Part shown: positions 9,183-19,771 of the stretch, piece after piece
Layout: each line of letters opens with the position of its first letter
How positions within the stretch are numbered: position 1 is the first letter of the stretch
Assembly (NCBI RefSeq): GCF_012427705.1
Contig: NZ_CP048602.1
Span: 2,542,001-2,606,000 of the forward strand
Length of the DNA stretch: 64,000 bases
Origin: Vreelandella piezotolerans
Lineage (GTDB): Bacteria > Pseudomonadota > Gammaproteobacteria > Pseudomonadales > Halomonadaceae
Direction of reading: 5' to 3'
Position numbers and translations under genes: made by a program
The notes under the pieces: generated by a model
Databases searched by the model: none
Told to the model about the DNA's origin: nothing
The model's input: the letters and a program-made list of their open reading frames with translations, nothing else

Positions 9183-11354
9183 TTAAAAGGTCTCCCACTC
9201 CTCCTCGGCAGGGGCCGTTTCTCGACGCTTGGGCGCAGGTGTGGATAGCGTCTCTGCGCGCGCTTGTACCGCATGTTGCGACGGTAGGCCGGGAGCTGGA
9301 TCGTTACGCTGAGACAGTCGCATCCGCGCTGTCTCGCTGCTCTCCTCCTCCGCGCCCTCTAACCGGAAGGCGGCAATGACGTTCGCTAGGTCTAGCGCTT
9401 CGTGGGTCAAGCGCTGGGCGGCGCTGGAAATCGACTGCACTTTGGTCGCGTTCTGCTGGGTGACATGATCCATTTCAGAGACCGCCGTGTTGATCTGAGC
9501 AATGCCGCTGCTCTGCTCGTCCGAGGCGGTACTGATCTCTTCCATGATGTCGCTTACCCGCATCACTTGGTTGACCACCTGCTCGATAGATCGCTCGGCC
9601 TCTTTGACGGCATCCGCGCCACCGGCAATCTCTTGAGAGGAGGTATCGATCAATCGGCGAATCTCGCCCGCCGCATCGGCACTGCGCCCGGCTAAATTGC
9701 GTACCTCGTTGGCGACTACAGCAAATCCTCGGCCCTGCTCACCTGCCCTAGCGGCTTCGACCGAGGCGTTCAAGGCCAGGATGTTGGTCTGGAAAGCAAT
9801 ACCATCGATGACCGTGATGATATCGTTCATTTTAGCGGCGCTTGCCGCGATGCGCTCCATCCGCTCCACCAACGCCTGCATGCGCTCACCCGTTTCGCGG
9901 CTGGTCGTCGCATTTTGCATGGCCAGTTGATTGGCTTGACGCGCGTTTTCGGTATTTTGCTGCACCGTTGCGGTCATTTGGTCCATGCTGGAGGCCGTTT
10001 GCTGCAGCGACGAAGCCTGCTGTTCGGTGCGTGAAGCCAACTCCTCGTTTTGCTGATGGATGTGCTCCGAGGCGGGCGTGACGATCTCCACTTTGTTGCC
10101 GACTTCGGTAATCAATCCTGAGAGGCTGGCACGCATGGTTTCCAGAGAAGCCAGCAGCTCGCCAAGCTCATCGTTTCGCTTGAGGGTGACCCGATTGGCC
10201 AAATTACCTGCTGCAATTTGAAACGTGACGCGACGTGCTTCATTGAGCGACTTGATCAACGACCGTAGCACGGCCACGCTGAGCCCTACCATCAGCAAAA
10301 TACCGAAGAGTAAGACGCCCAACTGCCCCCACAAGAGCCATTGCTGCTGACGCTCTGCATTGGCCATGAGTGTTTGAGCCGCGGCACGCTCGTTATCGAC
10401 CAGCAAATTGATGGTGGCACTAATGCTATCGGAGGTCGGCTTCACGACATCGTTGAACGCCTCGAACGCCGCAAAGCCATTGCCATCGCGTATCGCGGTG
10501 AACGCCGTGTCAGCGCCGCTCAAGAACGTCGTCAAATGCGCCGTCAGCCCCTGCTGAACGCCACTGGTTTCCGTGCGCTGGGCGGTGAACCCCTGCCATG
10601 TTTGGTTGATATCACCTTGGAGTGTGGTCAACTGCTCTTCGAGCACATCCAGATCGGCACGTCGCGGGTTACGCACGGCAGGCTCCAGCGCCTGCAAGAG
10701 CTGGGCGGTACCCTGCTCGATTTGCTGCAGATTGGCCACCCCTTCGAGCCCGGTTTGGTTCAGTGTGCGCAGCCGGTCAGCAGAGCTGGTGATGCCATAC
10801 ACGCCGGCGGCCCCCGCCACGGCCAGCAGCGCAATAGCGGCAATGACCATCCCCATCAGTTTGGCCTGCATACTGCTGAAGCTAAAACGCTGCACCCATC
10901 CGCGCACCCCGGTGCGCCGTAATGCACCATGATGGAGCTTGAACCCTCGGCTTCGGCCCTGTTGCATAGTGCTATACGCCCTGGCGGCGCGGGCAATGGC
11001 TTTTTGTCCGGCTTTACGGCGAATCGCCGTATAGCCTGCCACTCGTTGACCATCGAGTAACGGTGCTACCGTGGTATGTACCCAATACGTGTCGCCATTT
11101 TTACAGCGATTTTTGACGACCCCTTGCCACGTTTTTCCCTTTTCGATGGTCGCCCACATATTGCTGAAAACCATCGCAGGCATGTCCGGATCACGAAAGA
11201 TGCTGTGGGGTTCCCCCATTAGCTCTGTCTGCGCGTAGCCACTGACATCGACGAATGTCTGGTTCACGTAGGTGATCGTTCCCTGGCGGTCAGAGCGTGA
11301 AATCAACACCTGATCATCAGAGAGCTCGAATGCTGCTTGGCTGGATATGCTCAT
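9183..11354 (-). CDS. Methyl-accepting chemotaxis protein, Aer-like, with PAS domain and CheR-tether-like tail
   Basis: An N-terminal PAS domain (about 10-115, [14 protein letters not shown]) resembles the aerotaxis receptor Aer. Next come a transmembrane segment (about 170-190), a long helical ligand-binding-like region (190-340), a second membrane segment (about 345-370), HAMP (370-425) and a signalling domain with the conserved tip ([19 protein letters not shown]). It ends EEEWETF, like the CheR/CheB-docking pentapeptide NWETF of high-abundance receptors. I start at the ATG at 11354; a TTG one codon upstream is less likely. It is a tandem paralogue of the next gene. Confidence 0.9.
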   Translation of the reverse strand: MSISSQAAFELSDDQVLISRSDRQGTITYVNQTFVDVSGYAQTELMGEPHSIFRDPDMPAMVFSNMWATIEKGKTWQGVVKNRCKNGDTYWVHTTVAPLLDGQRVAGYTAIRRKAGQKAIARAARAYSTMQQGRSRGFKLHHGALRRTGVRGWVQRFSFSSMQAKLMGMVIAAIALLAVAGAAGVYGITSSADRLRTLNQTGLEGVANLQQIEQGTAQLLQALEPAVRNPRRADLDVLEEQLTTLQGDINQTWQGFTAQRTETSGVQQGLTAHLTTFLSGADTAFTAIRDGNGFAAFEAFNDVVKPTSDSISATINLLVDNERAAAQTLMANAERQQQWLLWGQLGVLLFGILLMVGLSVAVLRSLIKSLNEARRVTFQIAAGNLANRVTLKRNDELGELLASLETMRASLSGLITEVGNKVEIVTPASEHIHQQNEELASRTEQQASSLQQTASSMDQMTATVQQNTENARQANQLAMQNATTSRETGERMQALVERMERIAASAAKMNDIITVIDGIAFQTNILALNASVEAARAGEQGRGFAVVANEVRNLAGRSADAAGEIRRLIDTSSQEIAGGADAVKEAERSIEQVVNQVMRVSDIMEEISTASDEQSSGIAQINTAVSEMDHVTQQNATKVQSISSAAQRLTHEALDLANVIAAFRLEGAEEESSETARMRLSQRNDPAPGLPSQHAVQARAETLSTPAPKRRETAPAEEEWETF

Positions 11355-11480
11355 CAAGAACCCCTACTGTTTTTTTATGAAAGGCCTGTTTTGCCTGTGA
11401 CCCAGCGACGTCCTTTTTACCAAGCCGTTATCGAGCGTCGATCCACTTTCGGACCTACGCCCATCCACAAAAACGCAGCA

Positions 11481-11510
11481 AAAAATATGCCACCCGGCGG
11501 GTGGCATATT
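11481..11510 (-). terminator. Terminator of the second PAS chemoreceptor gene
   Basis: AATATGCCACCC (11484-11495) pairs perfectly with GGGTGGCATATT (11499-11510). On the minus strand Ts continue past the stem to 11481. Confidence 0.88.
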
Positions 11511-11571
11511 CAAATGATCGACCATGCGAATCATCAATGGTGATTAAACGCAGCGCTTCCCATGAAACGCC

Positions 11572-13755
11572 TTAAAACGTATCCCACTCCTCCTGTTCGT
11601 CTTGGGACGGTGTGTACGAATGTGTTTGACGACGGGCGTGTTTCGACGGCGCGTCACTAGGCAGTCCTGGAACGTTCTGCTTGATGGCTCTTTGGGCACG
11701 TGCCAATTTTTCGCGTGCAGCGCCGATACTCTCGGCTTGTGCGCCCTCCAGGCGGAAGGCATCGACGACGTTGGCCAGCTCGAAGGCCTCCAGTGCCAAG
11801 TTGTCTGCCGAGGCCGCAATCGACTGCACTTTAGTGGCATTTTGCTGGGTGACGCTATCCATCTCGGCAATGGCGGCGTTGATTTGGCCAATCCCGCTGC
11901 TCTGTTCGTTCGATGCCGTACTGATCGAGGCCATGAGCTCGCTGACGCGGCTGACCTGCGCCACGACGTTCTCGATGGCGCTCTCGGCTTGCTCGACAGC
12001 GCTACGCCCGCCGCTCACCTCTTGCGTCGTGCTATCGATCATTTTACGAATTTCCTGGGCGGCATCGGCACTACGACTGGCTAGGGTGCGTACCTCACTG
12101 GCGACCACGGCAAAGCCCCGGCCATGTTCGCCCGCACGGGCGGCCTCTACCGAGGCGTTGAGCGCCAGGATATTGGTTTGGAAAGCAATGCTGTCGATGA
12201 CGCCGATCATTTCGGTCATTTTTTCGGCGCTTTTGGCAATGCGCTGCATGCGCTCGACGAGCTGCTCCATTTGTTGGCGAGTATCCCGCGTGCTGGCGGC
12301 ATTTTGCTGGGCTAGCTCCGTGGCTTGACGCGCATTGTCGTTATTCTGCTGAACGGTGGAGGTCATCTCCTCCATACTCGAGGCGGTTTGCTGCAGCGAC
12401 GACGCTTGCTGCTCCGTGCGCGAAGCAAGCTCCTCGTTTTCGGCAGCAATTTGTTGGATCGCAGGCGTGACGACCGACACGCGGTTTTCGACGTCGCCCA
12501 CGATACTAGAGAGACTGAAGCGCATCGTATCCAACGAGTAGAGCAGCTCCCCCAGCTCATCGTTACTCTGGCGACGCTCACGGGCCGCCAGGTTACCGGC
12601 CGCGATTTGAAACGTCATATAGCGCGCCCCCGCCAAACTGCGAAAGACCGACTTCAGAATGAACACGCTGAGCGCCACCAGTATGCAAAGACCGATCAAC
12701 AGCAGTACTAACTGAGCAATGAACATCTGCTGACGGCCTTGTCGTGCGTCCTCCACCAGATCGGCGGCACCGGCACGCTCGTCGTCCACTAGCTGGCTGT
12801 TGAGCTCTCGGATATTGGCCGTTGCGGGCAGCACCACGCTATTGAGCGCCTCGAACGCTGCAAAACCGTTGGCTTGATCGATCGCTTCGATGGCGCCCGT
12901 CACGCCGCCGCGCCAAGCGGCGAACGCTTCATCGAACCCCTGTAGCACCGTTGACGACGCGCTGCTGGTTTGGCGATACGCCTCCCATAATGTTTGGGCA
13001 CTTTGAGTGTTGGCCGCCAATTGTGCCGATACCGTTTCCATATCGACACGACGCGGGTTTCTGACGGCGGGCTCTAGCTCCTCGACGGCCAGTCCAATAT
13101 GGCGCTCGATGAGCTGCAAATCGGCGACGGACTCCAATCCAGAACGGTTGAGGGTTTCCAGTCGCTCACCAGACACGCTCAAGCCATAAAGACCCAGCCC
13201 ACCCGATAGCCCTAGCAACACGACGGCTGCCACGACCATCCCGATCAATTTGGCTTTGAGACTGGTGAATTGAAAGCGGGCGACAATGCCACCTAGCCCC
13301 CGGCGCTGCAATGCGCCTTGTTGTAGCGTGTAGCGGCGCGACTTGCCCTTTTCACGTATGTCGGCGTACACCTGCTCGGCCAAGGCAATGCGCTTTGGCG
13401 ACGCTTTACGGCGCAGTGAGGTATAGCCCACGATGCGATCGCCGTCTCGCAAGGGGGCGACGGTAGCGTTGACCCAATAGTGATCGCCATTTTTGCGGCG
13501 GTTTTTCACCGTTCCCTGCCACGTTCCGCCCGCTTGAATGGTTTTCCAGAAATCGGCGTAGGCCGCTTCGGGCATATCGGGGTGACGGATCAGGTTGTGC
13601 GGTGCTCCCAGCAGTTCATCTCTCGAATAGCCGCTGACTTCTACGAAAGCAGCGTTGGCATAGGTGACGTTCCCTTTCAAATCCGAGCGTGAAATGAGTA
13701 CCGTCTCTTCGTCGAGCACGTATTCACGTTGCGTAACGGGCTGGTTATTGCGCAT
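11572..13755 (-). CDS. Methyl-accepting chemotaxis protein, Aer-like, tandem paralogue with CheR-tether-like tail
   Basis: Same architecture as the neighbour: PAS (about 12-118, [19 protein letters not shown]), two membrane segments (about 170-195 and 350-375), HAMP, and a signalling domain ([18 protein letters not shown]). The C-terminus is EEWDTF, a second variant of the CheR-docking tail. The 727 residues match its neighbour closely over the PAS and signalling parts and less so in the middle helical region, which suggests an old duplication with diverged sensing. GGGGAG precedes the start at 13755. A terminator separates the two genes. Confidence 0.9.
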   Translation of the reverse strand: MRNNQPVTQREYVLDEETVLISRSDLKGNVTYANAAFVEVSGYSRDELLGAPHNLIRHPDMPEAAYADFWKTIQAGGTWQGTVKNRRKNGDHYWVNATVAPLRDGDRIVGYTSLRRKASPKRIALAEQVYADIREKGKSRRYTLQQGALQRRGLGGIVARFQFTSLKAKLIGMVVAAVVLLGLSGGLGLYGLSVSGERLETLNRSGLESVADLQLIERHIGLAVEELEPAVRNPRRVDMETVSAQLAANTQSAQTLWEAYRQTSSASSTVLQGFDEAFAAWRGGVTGAIEAIDQANGFAAFEALNSVVLPATANIRELNSQLVDDERAGAADLVEDARQGRQQMFIAQLVLLLIGLCILVALSVFILKSVFRSLAGARYMTFQIAAGNLAARERRQSNDELGELLYSLDTMRFSLSSIVGDVENRVSVVTPAIQQIAAENEELASRTEQQASSLQQTASSMEEMTSTVQQNNDNARQATELAQQNAASTRDTRQQMEQLVERMQRIAKSAEKMTEMIGVIDSIAFQTNILALNASVEAARAGEHGRGFAVVASEVRTLASRSADAAQEIRKMIDSTTQEVSGGRSAVEQAESAIENVVAQVSRVSELMASISTASNEQSSGIGQINAAIAEMDSVTQQNATKVQSIAASADNLALEAFELANVVDAFRLEGAQAESIGAAREKLARAQRAIKQNVPGLPSDAPSKHARRQTHSYTPSQDEQEEWDTF

Positions 13756-13840
13756 AGAAGCTCCCCAGAGGTTTTTTTTAATAATTGATTTTGAACTATT
13801 ATCACGAATTTACCGGGCGCCTAACCAGTGAATAGCTATA

Positions 13841-13869
13841 AAAAAGCGCCGCTCTCTTCAGAGCGGCGC
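13841..13869 (-). terminator. Rho-independent terminator of lon
   Basis: GCGCCGCTCT (13846-13855) pairs perfectly with AGAGCGGCGC (13860-13869), loop CTTC. A T-run (13845-13840) follows on the minus strand. Confidence 0.9.
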
Positions 13870-13902
13870 AGGCGTGAACAGAAAGAGAGTCAGGCTCAAT
13901 CG

Positions 13903-16368
13903 CTATTTGAAGACCACGTTGGCGACATCTCTATAGCGATTGGCAAAATGAACGGTCATGCCCTCTTTGAGATAGTCGGGCAACTCCTCGTAATCACGAC
14001 GGTTGGCCTCAGGAAGAATCACCTCGAAGATATCGCTTCGGCGCGCGGCGATGACCTTTTCACGAATGCCCCCTACCGGTAGCACTTGCCCCGTGAGCGT
14101 CAGCTCCCCGGTCATGGCCAGCGGCCGGTCGATGGCCTGGTGTTTGGCCAATGATAGCAGCGCCGTCGTCATGGTCACGCCAGCAGAGGGGCCATCCTTT
14201 GGCGTGGCGCCTTCAGGCACGTGCAAGTGCACGAACGCCGAGTCGAAGAAGTCGGCATCCGCACCATACTCGGCCAAGTGACCCAGTGTGTAGCTGTAAG
14301 CAATGTTGGCAGACTCTTTCATGACATCGCCCAATTTGCCTGTCAGCTTGAAGCCGCGATCCAGCGAGTGCACTTTGCCCGCTTCGATGGGGAGCGTCGC
14401 GCCGCCCATGGAGGTCCAGGCAAGCCCCGTCACCACGCCTTCGCCTTTGAGCACTTTCTCTTTGCGGAAAAGCGGAGCACCAAGAAACTCTTCGAGGTTC
14501 TTCACCGAAATTTTGACGGTCTCGATATCCTCTTCCAGCAGTTTCACCGCCGCTTTGCGCACGATACGGTGGAGCTGCTTTTCCAGTTGGCGAACGCCAG
14601 CTTCACGTGCATACCCCTCGATGACCTGCTTGAGAGCGGCATCGCTGAGGTTGATACGTTTCTTCGGCAGGTTGTCGCGTTTTAGCAGCTTCGGCCAAAG
14701 GTGGTGCTTGGCGATTTGCAGCTTCTCTTCGGCGATGTAGCCCGACAGACGAATTTGCTCCATACGGTCCAGGAGCGGGCCAGGAATGCTATCCAGGGTG
14801 TTGGCCGTGCATACGAAGAGCACCTTGGACAGATCCATGCGTACGTCGAGGTAGTGATCCAAAAAGTCGACGTTCTGCTCAGGGTCGAGGACTTCGAGCA
14901 GGGCCGACGCGGGGTCGCCTTGGAAGGACTGACCCAGCTTGTCGATTTCGTCGAGCATGATGACCGGGTTCTCGACCTCGACCTCCTTGAAAGCCTGGAC
15001 CAACTTGCCGGGCATCGCCCCTACGTAGGTGCGACGATGGCCTTTGATCTCGGCCTCATCGCGCATGCCGCCCACGGAGAAGCGGTAGAACTCGCGACCC
15101 AGCGCCTCGGCAATGGAGCGGCCAATGGAGGTTTTCCCCACCCCTGGCGGGCCAACCAGCAGCACGATAGAACCGCCCACATCACCTTTGAAGGTGCCTT
15201 CGGCCAGAAATTCGATGATGCGCTCTTTGACATCTTTCAAGCCGTCGTGGTCGCGGTCGAGGATTTGACGAGCATGGGCAAGATCCAGCTTGTCCTGGCT
15301 GGTGACACCCCAAGGCAACGAGGTCAGCCAGTCGAGGTAATTACGCGTGGTGCCGTATTCTGGGGAACCGGTTTCCAACACGCTGAGCTTGTTCAACTCC
15401 TCATCGATGCGCGCCTGCACCCGCTCGGGCACCACCAGGGCTTCCAAGCGGTTTCTGAACGTATCGACATCGTTCTCTCGATCGTCTTTAGAGATGCCCA
15501 GCTCACGCTGAATGACCTTGAGCTGCTCGCGGAGGAAAAACTCCCGCTGACGCTCCTGCATCTGCGCGTTGACCTGCTCGCTGATCTCGCTTTGCAGTTG
15601 AGCCACATCGATCTCTTTGCGCAGCAGCGGCAGCACTTTGTGCATTCGCTCCGCCACTGGCAGCGTGGCCAACACATCCTGAAGCTCGGGGCCTTTGGCC
15701 GACGTAATGGCTGCAGCGAAGTCGGTCAGCGGTCCTGGCTGGTGGGGGCTGAAACGGTTCAGGTAGTGTTTGAGTTCCTCACCGTAGAGCGGATTGATCG
15801 GCAGCAGTTCCTTGATGCCGTTGATGATCGCCATGGCGTAGGCACGGGTCTCTTCGTCTTCGGCATTGACCGGCTCTTTGGGGTAGGTGACTTCCACCAA
15901 GTACGGCGGTTCTTTGGAGAGCCATCGCTGAATTTTAAAGCGCTGGAGTCCTTGGGCAATGAACTGGATTTGCTGATCTTCGCTTTTGAGCTTGTGCACC
16001 TTGACGGCGGTACCAATCTCAGGAAAACCGTCGTGATCCAGGGAGTCGACGCCCTGCTCACCCACGAACGCGACACCAATGGTATGGTGCGGGGTGTTGC
16101 CAACGCGACGCATGGTCTCTTCCCAGCGTTCGCGGTTGATGACCAGGGGCTGCACCTGGGCGGGGAAAAAGGGGCGGTTATGAATCGGAAGCAAGTAGAT
16201 GCGCTCGGGCAACATATCGCTGGCGGGCACGAGCGAACTTACCCGCTCACCGTCCGAACGGTAGGCCTCGCCGTGGGCGCTCTGCTCTTGAGCGTCTTGT
16301 TCCTGTGACTCAGCATCGGTGAGCCAATCTAGGGGTTCTTGATCGCGGTCGTAATCCTGGTCGCTCAT
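13903..16368 (-). CDS. lon: ATP-dependent protease Lon
   Basis: Hexameric AAA+ serine protease for misfolded and regulatory proteins in the cytosol. An N-terminal LON substrate-binding domain starts near residue 50 (RIYLLPIHNRPFFPAQ). The Walker A is GPPGVGKTS (about 406-414). The protease domain has the Ser-Lys dyad: Ser728 in KDGPSAG and Lys771 in GGIREKVIAA. At 821 residues it carries about 35 extra acidic N-terminal residues (DQDYDRDQEP...) compared with E. coli Lon. GGAGG precedes the ATG at 16368. A sigma-32-like promoter lies 55-80 bases upstream. Confidence 0.97.
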   Translation of the reverse strand: MSDQDYDRDQEPLDWLTDAESQEQDAQEQSAHGEAYRSDGERVSSLVPASDMLPERIYLLPIHNRPFFPAQVQPLVINRERWEETMRRVGNTPHHTIGVAFVGEQGVDSLDHDGFPEIGTAVKVHKLKSEDQQIQFIAQGLQRFKIQRWLSKEPPYLVEVTYPKEPVNAEDEETRAYAMAIINGIKELLPINPLYGEELKHYLNRFSPHQPGPLTDFAAAITSAKGPELQDVLATLPVAERMHKVLPLLRKEIDVAQLQSEISEQVNAQMQERQREFFLREQLKVIQRELGISKDDRENDVDTFRNRLEALVVPERVQARIDEELNKLSVLETGSPEYGTTRNYLDWLTSLPWGVTSQDKLDLAHARQILDRDHDGLKDVKERIIEFLAEGTFKGDVGGSIVLLVGPPGVGKTSIGRSIAEALGREFYRFSVGGMRDEAEIKGHRRTYVGAMPGKLVQAFKEVEVENPVIMLDEIDKLGQSFQGDPASALLEVLDPEQNVDFLDHYLDVRMDLSKVLFVCTANTLDSIPGPLLDRMEQIRLSGYIAEEKLQIAKHHLWPKLLKRDNLPKKRINLSDAALKQVIEGYAREAGVRQLEKQLHRIVRKAAVKLLEEDIETVKISVKNLEEFLGAPLFRKEKVLKGEGVVTGLAWTSMGGATLPIEAGKVHSLDRGFKLTGKLGDVMKESANIAYSYTLGHLAEYGADADFFDSAFVHLHVPEGATPKDGPSAGVTMTTALLSLAKHQAIDRPLAMTGELTLTGQVLPVGGIREKVIAARRSDIFEVILPEANRRDYEELPDYLKEGMTVHFANRYRDVANVVFK

Positions 16369-16420
16369 GCGCCCTCCATCAACAGTAGCCTGCGGCTGTT
16401 GCCGCTTTGTATGTTGAAAG

Positions 16421-16449
16421 GAATGTGGGCAGGGTGGGAAAACTTCAAC
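16421..16449 (-). promoter_or_regulatory. Candidate sigma-32 (heat-shock) promoter of lon
   Basis: On the minus strand GTTGAAG (16449-16443) and CCCACATTC (16429-16421) are 13 bases apart. The RpoH consensus is CTTGAAA, 12-14 bases, CCCCATNT. Heat-shock control of lon is known in other gammaproteobacteria. Confidence 0.5.
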
Positions 16450-16465
16450 CCTAAAAGCGTTTTAC

Positions 16466-17731
16466 CTAACTCTCGTTAGGCGGCCACAACGATGGCATGG
16501 GTCGACCGTTGACGCGCCATACGCCTCGAATCACGTCGAACTGCAGTTCACGGGTGCCCAGTGGCAAGCCCAGCCAGAGCGCTGCCACGGTAGGCGCATC
16601 GTGCCACACGAAGTCACCATCGATGCGCTCGATCCAGCGAGCGCGTTCGACTGGCTTATCCAGTGACGTTACGCTCAGCTCTTCCAAGCGACGTGCATCG
16701 AAGAACAGGGCCCCCTCGGCATTGACTTGCAGCCCCAATAACGGGCTGTCCAAGGCGATGGTGGTGATATCGAGGCGCGGAGAGTCACTCAATACTTGGC
16801 GCAGGTCGGGCTCCAAGCGAGCCAATAACCCTTCTGCCATGGGCAAGCTAGTGTCTCCCCAGGCGGCCTCTTGGCGCAGTCGACGAATCGTTTGCCGAAC
16901 GGCATCCCCATTCAAACGCGAGAGTTCTGCCTCGATACGACCATTCAGGAGCGGGGTGTCAGGCGCTTCACTCGGCACATGCACGTCGCCGACGACCAGC
17001 TCGCCTTTTAGACGAAGCTCGCTCTCATCCAGCTCCATGTGACTATGGAGATCCAGAGGCGCTACGTTGATGTCGTAGGCAGGGTAATGCAACGCTAGCT
17101 GCTCGATGTGCAGATGGTCACGCTGGGCAAAGTGGTAGGCATCGTCGATGTAGGTATAGCGACTTTCCAAGGTGGCGGGACCCAGCGTGAGTTGTGATAG
17201 GCCGTCGGTCAGGGTGAGCTGATCGAGCAGTCCACGCAGGCGCCAATCCCCAAACACGCCTTCCAAGCGTACTCGGGCACCGCGAACCTCCAGCTCGCGC
17301 CCGTTTTGCTGAATGACGAAGGGAGCAAGTGCCAAGCGCAGCTCGGTATGACCACTCAAAGTTTGATAGCGGCCCTGCCAACGGGGGACCGACGGTGCCG
17401 AGACTTCACCCACCGCCTTTTGTAGCACGCTATCCAAGCGCGGCAGCAGCGTGCCTTCGACATCGGTACTCAACACCCCGTGTCGTGCTCGGTAGGTGAG
17501 CTCTAGACGCCAGGGGCGTCCCAGCAGCGGCGAAAGAATCAGCCGCCCCCGAGAAGTGAGCCATCCTTGTCGATTCTCTACCTGGCTAACACGCCACTCG
17601 CCGCGTGCCTCTAGATCTTCGAGCGCCTGACGGAGACTGCGCTCGAAAAGCACGCTGGATAGCAGTTGCGCGACCATCCACACGACGGCAATCGTCGCGA
17701 GAACAGGCACGATCAAACGTTCCTTGCGCAT
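16466..17731 (-). CDS. Probable DUF945 (YdgA-like) envelope protein
   Basis: 421 residues with one N-terminal membrane anchor (VPVLATIAVVWMVAQLLSSV, about 9-28), followed by a long beta-rich periplasmic region. The segment VENRQGWLTSRGRLILSPL resembles the N-terminal hallmark of the DUF945/YdgA family; the assignment rests on that and on overall layout, so is tentative. Function unknown. GGAG precedes the ATG at 17731. It sits 53 bases after pgpA on the same strand, at the end of the riboflavin/nusB cluster, and may be read through from it. Confidence 0.6.
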   Translation of the reverse strand: MRKERLIVPVLATIAVVWMVAQLLSSVLFERSLRQALEDLEARGEWRVSQVENRQGWLTSRGRLILSPLLGRPWRLELTYRARHGVLSTDVEGTLLPRLDSVLQKAVGEVSAPSVPRWQGRYQTLSGHTELRLALAPFVIQQNGRELEVRGARVRLEGVFGDWRLRGLLDQLTLTDGLSQLTLGPATLESRYTYIDDAYHFAQRDHLHIEQLALHYPAYDINVAPLDLHSHMELDESELRLKGELVVGDVHVPSEAPDTPLLNGRIEAELSRLNGDAVRQTIRRLRQEAAWGDTSLPMAEGLLARLEPDLRQVLSDSPRLDITTIALDSPLLGLQVNAEGALFFDARRLEELSVTSLDKPVERARWIERIDGDFVWHDAPTVAALWLGLPLGTRELQFDVIRGVWRVNGRPMPSLWPPNES

Positions 17732-17784
17732 GCTATCTCCTTGAACGGCCCCTCAACGAGACCTGATTCCACGCCACCCGTCGA

Positions 17785-18258
17785 TCAATGCAGCCAAAAC
17801 CACAGGTGCATGGTACTCCAGGCGTAAATCCCTGCCATGACATCGTCGATCATGATGCCAAACCCACCGGCCACTCGGCGGTCAGCCCAGCGAATGGGCC
17901 ACGGTTTAAAGACATCGAAAATGCGGAACACCACGAACCCCCACAGCGCCGCTTCCCAGGAGAATGGCACGGCGGCCATGGTAATCCAATAGCCAACGAA
18001 CTCATCCCAGACGATCCCCGAATGATCGTGCACACCCAGATCGTGGGAGGTTTTGTCACATAGCCAAACCCCAACGATAAATGCGGCCAGCACGATCCCC
18101 AAGTACCAACCGAGGGAAAGGTCGGCCATCATCCAGTAGAAGGGAATGGCCGCCAACGTGCCAAACGTGCCCGGCGCCCAAGGCACCGTCCCGCTGCCCA
18201 AACCGAAGGCAAAAAAGTGAGTGGGGCGTCGCCAAACGCTCGCTGGTGCACGGTTCAT
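17785..18258 (-). CDS. pgpA: Phosphatidylglycerophosphatase A
   Basis: Membrane phosphatase turning phosphatidylglycerol phosphate into phosphatidylglycerol. The PgpA family signature is seen in the start (FFAFGLGSGTVPWAPGTFGT), the DEFVGYW motif and RIFDVFKPWPI. Several hydrophobic helices fill the 157 residues. The ATG overlaps the thiL stop by the ATGA arrangement (18255-18258), so the two are translationally coupled. Confidence 0.95.
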   Translation of the reverse strand: MNRAPASVWRRPTHFFAFGLGSGTVPWAPGTFGTLAAIPFYWMMADLSLGWYLGIVLAAFIVGVWLCDKTSHDLGVHDHSGIVWDEFVGYWITMAAVPFSWEAALWGFVVFRIFDVFKPWPIRWADRRVAGGFGIMIDDVMAGIYAWSTMHLWFWLH

Positions 18259-19232
18259 GATGCACCCCCTCGGAAGTGCTGCCAGCCCGTCGCTCTGCCG
18301 TCAGGCACGCCCGTCACGCCCAACGTCTCCGTGCAGCGACCAATCACCCTCAGAGACAGGCCGCTCTCGGCCAGTTTAGCAACCGCCTTAGTGACTTGAT
18401 CGGGCGGTAGCGTGACCAAGAGTTCGTAATCGTCTCCTCCGGAGAGCGCTGCCGTCAGGGCTTGCTCGTGGCCGAGGCACTCGACCAGTCCCTCGGCCAG
18501 CGGTAGCGACTCGGGGGCCAGGTCGACCCCCACGTGAGACGCCTCTCGCAGGTGGGTCAAATCCGCCAACAAGCCGTCGGAGATGTCCATCGCCGCCGTC
18601 GCCACTCCGCGCAGAGCGATGCCGGCGTCGAGCCTTGGCTGTGGCATGAGGTAGCGCTGAAGCAACGGATGCGCAAGGTCTCGCTCACCGCGTTGCCACA
18701 GCGCTAGCCCGCCCGCGCCGCCGCCTAGCGCCCCGGTTACCGCCACGACATCGCCTGGACGGGCGCCTGACCGGGTCATTGCTGATCCTGCAGGCACTTC
18801 GCCCATGACCGTAACGCCGATACTCAACTCACCGGACGTGACATCGCCGCCCGCCAGCACCGTGGCATGCTGCTGGCAAAGCGCATGGAACCCCCTCGCG
18901 TAGCGGGACAGCCACTGTTCCGCATGAGCGTCATCCTCGAAGGCGCGCTGGTCGAGCGTCAGTGCCATCAAGCACCAGCGCGAGACGGCTCCCATGGCCG
19001 CCAAATCGCTGAGGGCCACCGCCAACGCCCGGTGACCGACTGCCTGAGCCGGCGCATCGTGAGGGAAGTGTACGTTCACCACTGACGTGTCAACGCTCAC
19101 TGCCAGCTCTTGGCCGGCCTGAGGCATCAATAGGGTGGCGTCATCGCCGCATCCTAGGGCAACGCCATTCGTCGCTTGCGCCTCCTGCGGCGACATAAAG
19201 AAACGTCGAATCAGATCGAATTCGGCAAGCAC
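18255..19232 (-). CDS. thiL: Thiamine-monophosphate kinase
   Basis: Phosphorylates thiamine phosphate to the active diphosphate. Family motifs: EFDLIRRFF at the start, GCGDDATLL (ATP/Mg binding), VAVALSDLAAMGA, DISDGLLADL and SGGDDYELL. It begins with GTG at 19232 (MLAEFDLI). It lies between nusB (35 bases upstream) and pgpA (4-base overlap), the usual gammaproteobacterial order. Confidence 0.95.
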   Translation of the reverse strand: MLAEFDLIRRFFMSPQEAQATNGVALGCGDDATLLMPQAGQELAVSVDTSVVNVHFPHDAPAQAVGHRALAVALSDLAAMGAVSRWCLMALTLDQRAFEDDAHAEQWLSRYARGFHALCQQHATVLAGGDVTSGELSIGVTVMGEVPAGSAMTRSGARPGDVVAVTGALGGGAGGLALWQRGERDLAHPLLQRYLMPQPRLDAGIALRGVATAAMDISDGLLADLTHLREASHVGVDLAPESLPLAEGLVECLGHEQALTAALSGGDDYELLVTLPPDQVTKAVAKLAESGLSLRVIGRCTETLGVTGVPDGRATGWQHFRGGAS

Positions 19233-19267
19233 AAAGGCCCCTTAAACGCTTGATCAGCCCCCTCCGC

Positions 19268-19771
19268 TTACAAGCGGCGGGCGCTGACTTCGGCACTTCG
19301 TAAGCGGTTGGCTAGCTTATCGAGAATGCCATTCACGTATTTATGGCCGTCGGTGGCGCCAAATGATTTTGCCAGCTCAACGCCTTCGTTAATCACTACG
19401 CGGTAAGGCACTTCCATTCGCCGGGAGAGCTCGTACGCTCCCAAGCGAAGAATGGCCAGCTCTACCGCGTCCAAATCTTCCAGGCGGCGATCCAACAACG
19501 GGGCGATTTCGCGGTCCAGCTCGGTTTTGAAGCGCACCGTGTTGTGTAAAAGCTCATGGAACAGCGCTTTGTCGGCGATTTCCATGACCTTGACCCAGTT
19601 CTCGTGATCTTCGAGATCGTCGTCGGCCACCTGACTGCGAAATTCCGCTTCGATGCTGGTAATCGATTTACCGGTCATCTGCCATTGATAAAGCCCTTGT
19701 ACCGCTAACTCCCTGGCGGCGTGACGCCCCTGCTGTGCGGCTGAGGGCTTGCGCTCACGACGCTCACTCAT
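19268..19771 (-). CDS. nusB: Transcription antitermination factor NusB
   Basis: All-helical RNA-binding protein that joins NusE on boxA of rRNA leaders. Recognised from [16 protein letters not shown] near the N-terminus, the [16 protein letters not shown] helix and [17 protein letters not shown]. At 167 residues it is somewhat longer than E. coli NusB because of an N-terminal basic tail ([16 protein letters not shown]). The ATG overlaps the ribH stop (ATGA, 19768-19771). Confidence 0.96.
   Translation of the reverse strand: MSERRERKPSAAQQGRHAARELAVQGLYQWQMTGKSITSIEAEFRSQVADDDLEDHENWVKVMEIADKALFHELLHNTVRFKTELDREIAPLLDRRLEDLDAVELAILRLGAYELSRRMEVPYRVVINEGVELAKSFGATDGHKYVNGILDKLANRLRSAEVSARRL

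Noticed and set aside
14701..16308. 535-codon open frame on the plus strand opposite lon
   Set aside because: Same reason: it mirrors lon codons, with no binding site or recognisable domain.
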